Shown here: in pieces, positions 1 through 5,787 of the stretch
How the letters are laid out: each line of letters starts with the position of its first letter
Position numbering within the stretch: the first letter of the stretch is position 1
NCBI GenBank assembly: GCA_021812745.1
Contig: JAKAMS010000073.1
Coordinates: 1 to 9,644 of the forward strand
DNA: 9,644 nucleotides
Direction: 5' to 3'
DNA from: Bacteroidota bacterium
Lineage (GTDB): Bacteria; Bacteroidota; Ignavibacteria; Ignavibacteriales; Melioribacteraceae
Notes under the pieces: model-generated
Told to the model about the DNA's origin: nothing
The model's input: only the letters and a program-made list of their open reading frames with translations
Database searches by the model: none
Made by a program: the position numbers and the translations under genes

Positions 1-1
1 A

Positions 2-625
2 CTCACTGACCGTCAGCAAGAAATTCTTGATTTCATTCAGATTTACGCCAATCATAACGGCTACCCCCCAACTTACCGGGAAATAGGAAAACAATTTAAC
101 ATTGTGAGTACTTTCGGTGTCAAACGGCATATTGATGCATTGGTTAAAAAAGGATTCCTCTCAAATGAGAGCAAGACCAGCAGAACCATAGCGCTCGTTG
201 AGAATGCATTAAACAAGTCAAAACAAATTCTCGATAATATGATAGGAATCCCGATTGTTGGTAGAGTTGCCGCAGGTCAGCCGATACTTGCAGAAGAAAA
301 TATTGAAGGAAATGTTTTAGTGGATGCCGCTTTATTAAATAAGAGAAACGATTGTTTCGGATTAAAAGTCCGGGGCGATAGTATGATCAACGCGGGAATT
401 CTTGAAAATGACTTGGTAATTGTTTCTCCTCAAAAAAATGCATCGAATGGAGATATTGTTGTTGCGCTTCTTCAAGACGAAGCAACAATGAAAAGATTCA
501 TTGCAAAGGATAACAAAATTTATTTGATGCCTGAGAACGAAAAATATAACCCGATTGAAATTGCAGACCGGGAAGATTTTTCAATCATTGGAAAAGTAAT
601 CGGTGTTTTTAGAACTTATAACTGA
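2..625 (+). CDS. lexA: LexA repressor (SOS regulator), 5' end cut by window edge
   Basis: Transcriptional repressor of the SOS regulon that inactivates itself by autocleavage when RecA filaments form. The frame is open from base 2 and begins LTDRQQEILDFI, which matches the usual LexA N-terminus, so only about the first three residues are missing. The GTG at 104 would remove half of the DNA-binding domain and is not the start. The winged-helix domain runs to about 180 (PPTYREIG, then VKRHIDALVKKGFL as recognition helix and wing). The S24 peptidase domain follows. Its Ala-Gly cleavage site lies in RVAAGQP (Ala 272-274, Gly 275-277), the nucleophile Ser is in GDSM (380-382), and the Lys of the dyad is in TMKRF (491-493). 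All autocleavage residues are present, so it should be functional. It is followed after 16 nt by a small WYL-like gene in the same orientation. Its own promoter and operator lie outside the window. Confidence 0.96.
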   Translation, partial: LTDRQQEILDFIQIYANHNGYPPTYREIGKQFNIVSTFGVKRHIDALVKKGFLSNESKTSRTIALVENALNKSKQILDNMIGIPIVGRVAAGQPILAEENIEGNVLVDAALLNKRNDCFGLKVRGDSMINAGILENDLVIVSPQKNASNGDIVVALLQDEATMKRFIAKDNKIYLMPENEKYNPIEIADREDFSIIGKVIGVFRTYN

Positions 626-630
626 TGAAT

Positions 631-638
631 GGAGAAAG
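631..638 (+). promoter_or_regulatory. Ribosome binding site deciding the start of the WYL-like gene
   Basis: GGAGAAAG lies 3 to 10 nt before the ATG at 642, just after the lexA stop. A frame open from the GTG at 603 would lie partly inside lexA and has no comparable purine-rich leader. The signal therefore supports the ATG at 642. Confidence 0.6.
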
Positions 639-641
639 AAA

Positions 642-890
642 ATGAAATCACTGCTGTTCACATCGGCAATTAGAAATAGAAATAGAGTAAAATTTTTATA
701 CGGTTTCGAGGAGATAAACTTGGAACCTTATTACATCGCAAAAAATAAAAATGGTAAGAAAGTTCTCTATGGTAAAGTGAGTTCTACCAATGAAATTAAA
801 ATGTACGAGTATGAAAAGATGAGCAATATCAAAATTTTCTCATTCGAAAAATTTTCTCCGGTTATTCCAATAATACCAAGATATAATTAG
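642..890 (+). CDS. Small stand-alone WYL-like domain protein (82 aa), function unknown
   Basis: The whole 82-residue protein looks like one small beta-barrel ligand/DNA-sensing domain of the WYL type. Residues 9-20 (AIRNRNRVKFLY) match the opening 'AI..r..v.f.Y' helix and strand. NLEPYYI follows at the 'veP' position, then a G-KKVLYG strand where the eponymous W-Y-L would sit (only the Leu is kept). MYEYEKMSNIKI follows at the 'r.f.l.ri..i' position, then a FSPVIPIIPRYN tail. There is no helix-turn-helix, signal peptide or membrane segment, so it is probably cytosolic and would need a partner to act on DNA. I chose ATG 642 for its Shine-Dalgarno and its start just past lexA. It lies 16 nt after lexA and 8 nt before the next gene, so it is probably co-transcribed with both. 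The WYL assignment is pattern recognition, not a search. A generic small hypothetical protein is the alternative. Confidence 0.72.
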   Translation: MKSLLFTSAIRNRNRVKFLYGFEEINLEPYYIAKNKNGKKVLYGKVSSTNEIKMYEYEKMSNIKIFSFEKFSPVIPIIPRYN

Positions 891-898
891 AGTAAAAA

Positions 899-1282
899 AT
901 GGCACCACGATTAAAAAGAGAACGAGTTGATTACCTTATAGACCATTTATGGCAGCACGGATATTTGACTCTAAGCAGAAAATTCGGCAAATATCTTCCA
1001 GCCCCGCCATTAATGGGTGAATACGAAGTTGACGCAGTTGCAAAGTATAAAAAGAAAATTGCTTTGGGGTTGACTGTTACAGATGATGAATTAAATGACC
1101 ACTCATTCTTGAGCAAGCTGGATTTTTTAGCAAACTACTCTGCCCGCTTTCCTCAAAATAGAATTACTCTTTTTCTTGGAGTACCATATAACTCGCTTGT
1201 TAAGGCATCTCTCCTAATTTCTTCTCTTGATGAAGCGACTCAAAAGCATATCAAAATTATAACCATACCAGAGCAATCATAG
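899..1282 (+). CDS. Conserved-looking hypothetical protein, possible degenerate PD-(D/E)XK nuclease fold (127 aa)
   Basis: I do not recognise this as a named gene. The 127-residue protein is soluble, without signal peptide or membrane helix. It opens with a basic helical part (residues 3-27), then a strand-turn-strand element GEYEVDAVAKYKKKIALGL (40-58), a helix rich in Leu/Phe (68-82), a strand ITLFLGVP (89-96), a helix (99-112) and a strand IKIITIP (118-124). The order alpha, beta-beta, alpha, beta, alpha, beta, and E-x-D placed before a K-K-K-I-A strand, resemble the PD-(D/E)XK core found in restriction and repair nucleases. E41, E43 and D45 are present, but the expected (D/E)-x-K on the next strand reads L-G-L, so catalysis looks lost. 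It starts 8 nt after the WYL-like gene and probably shares the lexA transcript. Its Shine-Dalgarno is weak (GAG about 5 nt upstream). The gene call is strong; the fold is inference. Confidence 0.75.
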   Translation: MAPRLKRERVDYLIDHLWQHGYLTLSRKFGKYLPAPPLMGEYEVDAVAKYKKKIALGLTVTDDELNDHSFLSKLDFLANYSARFPQNRITLFLGVPYNSLVKASLLISSLDEATQKHIKIITIPEQS

Positions 1283-1300
1283 AAATAATTTTTACCTTAA

Positions 1301-1314
1301 ATTTTGCTTAAAAT
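1301..1314. repeat. Short AT-only inverted repeat downstream of the lexA cassette
   Basis: ATTTT-GCTT-AAAAT forms a five-pair stem with a four-base loop. It is too weak and lacks a following T run, so I do not call it a terminator. Together with the repeat at 1318-1330 it fills the space between the lexA cassette and the uppS promoter. Confidence 0.3.
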
Positions 1315-1317
1315 CTC

Positions 1318-1330
1318 TAAACTTAGTTTA
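1318..1330. repeat. Perfect palindrome TAAAC-TTA-GTTTA, possible operator next to the uppS promoter
   Basis: The two five-base arms are exact inverse complements and end 2 nt before the putative -35 box at 1333. The position fits a binding site for a dimeric regulator of the envelope operon. A palindrome this short and AT-rich can arise by chance, and I know of no regulator with this site. Confidence 0.35.
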
Positions 1331-1332
1331 CC

Positions 1333-1361
1333 TTGACATTTACACGCATGGGAACTATTTT
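1333..1361 (+). promoter_or_regulatory. Putative sigma70-type promoter for the uppS-bamA-lpx operon
   Basis: TTGACA (1333-1338) and TATTTT (1356-1361) are separated by exactly 17 nt, in the only sizeable non-coding stretch of the window. Transcription would start near 1368, giving a leader of about 26 nt before the TTG start of uppS. The downstream half (TATTTTTTCG) also loosely resembles the TAnnTTTG element of Bacteroidota promoters. The call rests on box match and position only. Confidence 0.5.
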
Positions 1362-1393
1362 TTCGAGCCAAAATTTGAGGACGACAAGATAAG

Positions 1394-2221
1394 TTGGCTA
1401 CAAAGCTAAGTGCCGCTGATAAAAAATTAGTTGAAGATGTAAAAGCAAAAGGCAACATCCCTCAGCATATCGCATTAATAATGGATGGAAACGGTAGATG
1501 GGCTAAGAAAAGAAGCATGCCCCGTGTTGCCGGACATCAGCGCGGTGTTGAATCGGTTCGGCAAGTTGTTGAAACATGTATAGGACTTGGTGTAAAAATT
1601 CTTACTCTTTATACTTTTTCTACAGAAAATTGGAACCGCCCTAAAGATGAAGTCTCTACATTGATGCGCTTGATTGTTAGAAGTCTTCAGAACGAAACAG
1701 ATGAATTGAACAGTAATAATATTAGATTAACGACAATTGGAGATACTTCATCTCTGCCGAATATAGTCCAAGATGAATTGAAAGCTGCATTGCATAAAAC
1801 ATCTAATAATAGTAGAATGATTTTAAACCTTGCTCTTAGTTATAGCGGACGATGGGAACTTGTTGAGGCAGTTAAAGATATAAGCAAACAAGTAATTGCC
1901 GGAAAGATAAGACCAGAGGAAATAACTGAAGAAACAATTTCTGGAAATCTCTCGACAAAAGGGCTACTTGAGCCGGATCTATTAATTAGAAGCGGCGGAG
2001 AATTTAGAATTAGTAATTTTTTGCTTTGGCAGATTGCTTATTCAGAAATCTTTATTTCAGATGTTTTATGGCCGGATTTCAGGTGCAAACATTTGATAGA
2101 GGCAGTTAAAAATTTTCAAAAGAGAGAAAGAAGATTTGGTTTGGTTAGCGAACAACTATCGAGCAAACAGATAAAAGAGCATAATGATAAAACACACTCC
2201 CAAAAAGTGGCTAAAGCTTAG
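1394..2221 (+). CDS. uppS: Isoprenyl transferase (undecaprenyl diphosphate synthase), TTG start
   Basis: Cytosolic cis-prenyltransferase that extends farnesyl diphosphate with isopentenyl diphosphate to make the C55 carrier lipid for peptidoglycan and O-antigen. The family signature MDGNGRW is at residues 30-36, with the catalytic Asp at 31. LYTFSTENWNRP and the C-terminal block LIRSGGEFRISNFLLWQ, ending in DVLWPDF, bind diphosphate and close the active site. The length (275 aa) is a little above the usual 230-260, mainly from an N-terminal extension of about 20 residues and a hydrophilic tail. The start is TTG 1394. The in-frame stop at 1376-1378 rules out anything further upstream, and the next in-frame ATG is Met30 inside the signature. 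The only Shine-Dalgarno-like GAGG (1377-1380) is 13 nt away, longer than usual. The last 38 nt overlap bamA. Confidence 0.96.
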   Translation: MATKLSAADKKLVEDVKAKGNIPQHIALIMDGNGRWAKKRSMPRVAGHQRGVESVRQVVETCIGLGVKILTLYTFSTENWNRPKDEVSTLMRLIVRSLQNETDELNSNNIRLTTIGDTSSLPNIVQDELKAALHKTSNNSRMILNLALSYSGRWELVEAVKDISKQVIAGKIRPEEITEETISGNLSTKGLLEPDLLIRSGGEFRISNFLLWQIAYSEIFISDVLWPDFRCKHLIEAVKNFQKRERRFGLVSEQLSSKQIKEHNDKTHSQKVAKA

Positions 2222-4682
2222 TCTAATCTTATTACTTATTACATTAGCCGAAGTTTATCCGCAAACGCAAAAGATTAATTACAAAGTCCTTGGTATTTCT
2301 GTTATTGGAAATAAGTCTGCAGATGCCGCTACTATTATTGCAAATACAGGATTGAAAGTTGGGGATGAAATTTCCATGCCCGGCGACCAAACCAATAATG
2401 CAATAAAACGATTATGGAATTTGGGAATTTTTCAAGATGTACAAATTTTAATAGAGAAGAAAATTGAAAATGGCGTTTTTCTTCAATTGAAAGTTCAAGA
2501 GTATCCCCGCCTCGAGAAAATTGTTTTGAACGGCAATGATGAAATAAGCAGCGACGCGATAGACAAAAAAATAAATATAGTCCGCGGACAAACTCTAAAG
2601 CCGCAAGAAATAGCACGGCTTGTAAATAAAATTAAATCACTCTATGATGACGACGGCTATCTGAATGCTAAAATATTACCAGGTTACTATTCATTTTTCC
2701 ATGCTGATACTGTAGATGAAGAATTAAACGTAACATGGCGAGATGAAAAAGATTTTTCCAAAGAATTCAAAACAACATACAAACTAGACAAAAGTTCCTC
2801 TCTAAATTCGGTTGCAAAGATAAAAGACCGCACTGTTGTTATGTTGAATATCACTGAAGGCGATGAAGTTACAATCGAACATATTAAGTTTCATGGCAAT
2901 AAAGCATACCCGGATGATGAACTAATCAGCCAGTTTGACGAGACAAAAGAACCAAAGTGGTGGAAATTCTGGTCTTCTCCAAAATTCAAGAAAGATAAAT
3001 TTGAAAAAGATAAAGAACTGCTGACTAATTTTTATAGAAAGAATGGCTACAGAGATTTTGTTGTCCTACGCGACAGTACGGTTTTTTCCGAAGACAAAAA
3101 ACATCTTGATGTGTTGATTGATGTTTACGAGGGCGAGCAATACAAAGTTAGAGATATCATTTGGGAAGGCAATACCGTTTATCCTTCTGAAGAATTAACC
3201 GCACGTCTTGCTTTTAAGAAGGGCGATGTTTTCGATTATGAAAAATTCAATCAGAATCTTCATTACAACGAAAAACAAACGGATGTATCTTCGCTATACC
3301 AGGATAACGGATATCTTGGGTTCCAGCTTGATGCTAAAGAAGAAAAAGTTGCCCCAGATTCAATTGATATCAGAATTAAAATTAATGAAGGAAACCGTTT
3401 TAAAGTTGGCAAAGTTGATATTACCGGCAACGATAAAACAAAAGATAAAGTTATTCGCCGTGAACTCTACACAATACCGGGCAGTTACTTCAGCCGCGGT
3501 TATATTTTAAGAAGTCTTCAGCAGCTTGCGAATCTTCAGTATTTCAATTCCGAAGCTCTTTATAAAACCGGAGTTGACTACAGACCGGCTAACGACAGCA
3601 TTGTAAATATTATTTACAAAGTCGAAGAAAAATCGAGCGACTATTTAAATGCTTCTGTTGGATACAGCGGAGCGTTTGGTTTTAGCGGTGCTATCGGTTT
3701 TACTCTATCTAATTTTTCTCTTGCCGAACCGCTTCAAATGGGCGGCGGACAAATTCTAAATTTCAACTGGCAATTTGGCGTTGGAAATTTTTACAGAACT
3801 TTCTCTCTTGGTTTTACAGAACCATGGTTTATGGATACACCTACTTCACTTGGATTCGATCTGTTCGATACTCGTCAAAGATATGTTTACGATCTTCAAC
3901 AGTCCGGTGTTACTCTAAGAGTGGGAAAAAGATTAACATGGCCAGATGACTTTTTCTATATCCAAGGCACAATGCGTTTTCAGTATAACGATGTTATTGA
4001 CGGCGCAGGATATTACCCCACTGGTTTATCTCGGCAGTATACGTTAGGTTCAACAATAACAAGAACTGATATTGATAATCCTATCTTTCCAACGCGCGGT
4101 TCTAAAATTATGCTGAGCGGTGAACTTTCCGGCGGTCCTTTCTTACCGGGTAACGTTGACTATTACAAAATGCTATTAAAAGCTGAATGGTACAGACCTT
4201 TATTTAGGAGTAATAGATTTGTACTTTACACTTCGGTTGATCTGGGTTATATTGGAACATTAAAAGACAACACACCAATTCAGCCGTTTGAATATTTTTA
4301 CATGGGTGGAAACGGATTGATAATTGCAACAACGCCTTTACGCGGATACGAAGACAGAAGTTTGGGTCTAAGAGACCCTCTTTCAAACAATGTGAGAGGC
4401 AGCAGCGTGATGGCAAAATATACAACAGAATTTAGAGTGGCATTAGCCATGGAACCAATACCAATTTATTTACTTGCTTTTGCAGAGGCAGGTAATGTTT
4501 ATTTGGATATGAAAAATACCGATTTGTTCAATCTGAAACGCTCAGTTGGTATCGGTGCTAGAATATTATTAAATCCGATTGGTTTAATCGGTTTCGATTA
4601 TGGATATGGATTCGACCGCAGAAGTGTTGACGGAATGGATCCGCAATGGCTGTTCCACTTCCAATTTGGAAAAGGTTTTTAA
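2184..4682 (+). CDS. bamA: Outer-membrane protein assembly factor BamA (Omp85 family)
   Basis: Central outer-membrane insertase that folds beta-barrel proteins. Residues 1 to about 26 are a Sec signal peptide (WLKLSLILLLITLAE core), which fixes the start at ATG 2184 inside the end of uppS. Five POTRA domains follow: about 32-107, 108-228, 229-319, 320-406 and 407-483. Each has the 'GN' turn of the first strand (IGN, LNGN, FHGN, WEGN, ITGN). The barrel covers about 487-832, with the conserved loop-6 motif LRGY at 719-722 and a C-terminal Phe (FQFGKGF) recognised during its own assembly. The Trp-rich segment KEPKWWKFWSSPKF (255-268) in POTRA3 is of a kind I know from Bacteroidota BamA. POTRA2 is about 45 residues longer than usual (about 172-215). 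Length 832 aa is normal for the family. An RBS-like AAAGAG is at 2174-2179. Two Skp-type chaperones follow, the expected functional partners. Confidence 0.97.
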   Translation: MIKHTPKKWLKLSLILLLITLAEVYPQTQKINYKVLGISVIGNKSADAATIIANTGLKVGDEISMPGDQTNNAIKRLWNLGIFQDVQILIEKKIENGVFLQLKVQEYPRLEKIVLNGNDEISSDAIDKKINIVRGQTLKPQEIARLVNKIKSLYDDDGYLNAKILPGYYSFFHADTVDEELNVTWRDEKDFSKEFKTTYKLDKSSSLNSVAKIKDRTVVMLNITEGDEVTIEHIKFHGNKAYPDDELISQFDETKEPKWWKFWSSPKFKKDKFEKDKELLTNFYRKNGYRDFVVLRDSTVFSEDKKHLDVLIDVYEGEQYKVRDIIWEGNTVYPSEELTARLAFKKGDVFDYEKFNQNLHYNEKQTDVSSLYQDNGYLGFQLDAKEEKVAPDSIDIRIKINEGNRFKVGKVDITGNDKTKDKVIRRELYTIPGSYFSRGYILRSLQQLANLQYFNSEALYKTGVDYRPANDSIVNIIYKVEEKSSDYLNASVGYSGAFGFSGAIGFTLSNFSLAEPLQMGGGQILNFNWQFGVGNFYRTFSLGFTEPWFMDTPTSLGFDLFDTRQRYVYDLQQSGVTLRVGKRLTWPDDFFYIQGTMRFQYNDVIDGAGYYPTGLSRQYTLGSTITRTDIDNPIFPTRGSKIMLSGELSGGPFLPGNVDYYKMLLKAEWYRPLFRSNRFVLYTSVDLGYIGTLKDNTPIQPFEYFYMGGNGLIIATTPLRGYEDRSLGLRDPLSNNVRGSSVMAKYTTEFRVALAMEPIPIYLLAFAEAGNVYLDMKNTDLFNLKRSVGIGARILLNPIGLIGFDYGYGFDRRSVDGMDPQWLFHFQFGKGF

Positions 4683-4695
4683 CAAACATTAAAAT

Positions 4696-4700
4696 AGAGG
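4696..4700 (+). promoter_or_regulatory. Ribosome binding site deciding the GTG start of the first Skp gene
   Basis: AGAGG followed by TAACC ends 5 nt before GTG 4706. That start gives a protein beginning directly with a Sec signal peptide. A start at 4646 would add 20 residues read out of frame within the bamA 3' end, ahead of the signal peptide. Confidence 0.7.
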
Positions 4701-4705
4701 TAACC

Positions 4706-5248
4706 GTGAAAAGAATTATCGTATTTGCATTAATTGTTTTTTCTACATCGCTTTTTGCTCAAACACAAACAACTCAACCAACACCTTTAAAAATAGGATA
4801 CGTTGATTCTGAAGTTATTCTTGCTCAGTATCCAGAAGCTATAAAAGCTAAAGCCGATCTTGACGGATTAGTTGCTAAATGGAGAAAAGATTTAGACAGC
4901 ATGAAGACAGACATTCAAAAAATTTCCGATGACTATCAGAAACAAGCAAAAACTATGAAGCCTGAAGAAGTTAAAGCTGCTGAAGCAAAGTACGGCGAAA
5001 AAGTACAAAGAGCGCAGCAATACCAAGATTCAAAATTCAATCAGCCAAACGGCGAATATTTTGTAAAACAAGATCAATTTATGAAACCGATTAAAGAAAA
5101 AATCTTCAAAGCTATTGATGAAGTCTCTAAAGAAGAAAACATGCAATTTGTTTTTGATAAAGCCGGAGAAGTAATTCTTCTTAAAGCCGATCCTCAGTTC
5201 GATATTACTTACAAAGTTCTCGATCTACTTAAAAGAGGTAAAAAATAA
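4706..5248 (+). CDS. skp: Periplasmic chaperone, Skp/OmpH family, first tandem copy
   Basis: Periplasmic holdase that carries unfolded outer-membrane proteins to BamA. It has 180 residues from GTG 4706. The Sec signal peptide MKRIIVFALIVFSTSLFAQ is probably cut after the A in FAQ (about residue 18). The family's opening strand LKIGYVDSEVIL is at 28-39, a long charged helical hairpin (tentacle) at about 45-140, and the closing strands FVFDKAGEVILLK at 148-160. A short Thr/Gln/Pro spacer (20-27) precedes the domain. The start choice removes a 20-residue upstream extension that would lie inside bamA. It sits 23 nt after bamA and 17 nt before a paralogue that shares its layout (KIGYVDS, M-K-P-I, then FD-GD/GE strands), so the two come from a tandem duplication. 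The symbol skp follows the family and does not imply one-to-one orthology with either copy. Confidence 0.92.
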   Translation: MKRIIVFALIVFSTSLFAQTQTTQPTPLKIGYVDSEVILAQYPEAIKAKADLDGLVAKWRKDLDSMKTDIQKISDDYQKQAKTMKPEEVKAAEAKYGEKVQRAQQYQDSKFNQPNGEYFVKQDQFMKPIKEKIFKAIDEVSKEENMQFVFDKAGEVILLKADPQFDITYKVLDLLKRGKK

Positions 5249-5253
5249 TTACC

Positions 5254-5259
5254 GGGGAG
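5254..5259 (+). promoter_or_regulatory. Strong ribosome binding site of the second Skp gene
   Basis: GGGGAG lies 6 nt before ATG 5266. It is the most canonical Shine-Dalgarno in the window and suggests strong independent initiation for the second chaperone copy. Confidence 0.65.
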
Positions 5260-5265
5260 TTCAAA

Positions 5266-5781
5266 ATGAAAAAGACCGGATTAGTTCTATCATTAATTCT
5301 GTTTGCTGTTTTTACACAAAAGCTTAATGCACAGCTTAAGATTGGTTATGTTGACAGCGATACAATAATGAAACAGCTTCCCGATGCTCAAGACGTGCAG
5401 AAAAAACTTGACGCTATGGTTAAGGAATGGCAGGAAGAACTTTCTAAAATGGAAAGGGATTGGAAAGCCAAATACGATGATTACGACAAGCGTAAATTAA
5501 TTTTGAGCGAACAGAAACGTGTTGAAATTGAAAAAGAACTCGTAGGTATGGAAGATCAAGTTTCTAAATACCGCCAGGATAAATTTGGCGTTAAAGGAGA
5601 ACTTTTTCAGAAGCAGGAAGAATTAATGAAACCGATACAGAATAGAATATTTACGGTCATTCAACAAATAGCAAAAGAAAAAGATTATGATTATGTTTTC
5701 GATAGAAGCGGCGATATATTGTTCTTGTATGCTAAAGAAGAATATGATCTGACGAAAGAGGTCATCGATAAACTTAAGTGA
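5266..5781 (+). CDS. Periplasmic chaperone, Skp/OmpH family, second tandem copy
   Basis: Second Skp-like holdase, 171 residues, with a Sec signal peptide at 1-22 (hydrophobic core LVLSLILFAVF, cut near NAQ). LKIGYVDSDTIM (24-35) begins the mature domain at once, without the Thr/Gln spacer of copy 1. The helical tentacles are at about 42-137 and are very rich in Lys/Glu (KKLDAMVKEWQEELSKMERD). Closing strands YVFDRSGDILFLYA follow at 143-156. Compared with copy 1, the tentacle is more regularly charged and lacks the Gln/Pro-rich stretch, which hints at divergent clients or mixed trimers (inference). The gap to lpxD is only 6 nt, which ties outer-membrane protein traffic to lipid A synthesis in one transcript. 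Confidence 0.92.
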   Translation: MKKTGLVLSLILFAVFTQKLNAQLKIGYVDSDTIMKQLPDAQDVQKKLDAMVKEWQEELSKMERDWKAKYDDYDKRKLILSEQKRVEIEKELVGMEDQVSKYRQDKFGVKGELFQKQEELMKPIQNRIFTVIQQIAKEKDYDYVFDRSGDILFLYAKEEYDLTKEVIDKLK

Positions 5782-5787
5782 GAATTT

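Noticed and set aside
104..625. lexA starting at GTG 104
   Set aside because: The frame is open upstream to base 2 and encodes the expected LexA N-terminal helix (LTDRQQEILDFI and PPTYREIG).
603..641. 39-nt upstream extension of the WYL-like gene from GTG 603
   Set aside because: It overlaps the lexA end, has no RBS, and adds residues outside the domain. ATG 642 has a good RBS.
1296..1330. Rho-independent terminator after the 127-aa gene
   Set aside because: The only stems are five AT-rich pairs with no following T run, too weak to call.
2335..2616. Minus-strand open frame inside bamA, and similar ones at 931-1116, 4204-4425, 5691-5873, 6430-6654, 6857-7039 and 8718-8987
   Set aside because: Shadows of well-supported + strand genes, with no recognisable domains.
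3208..3510. Second + strand open frame inside bamA
   Set aside because: It overlaps conserved POTRA4/POTRA5 sequence in another frame and encodes a low-complexity basic protein without motifs.
4646..4705. 20-residue extension of the first Skp gene into bamA
   Set aside because: It would place a non-signal sequence ahead of an obvious Sec signal peptide. GTG 4706 has AGAGG at the right distance.
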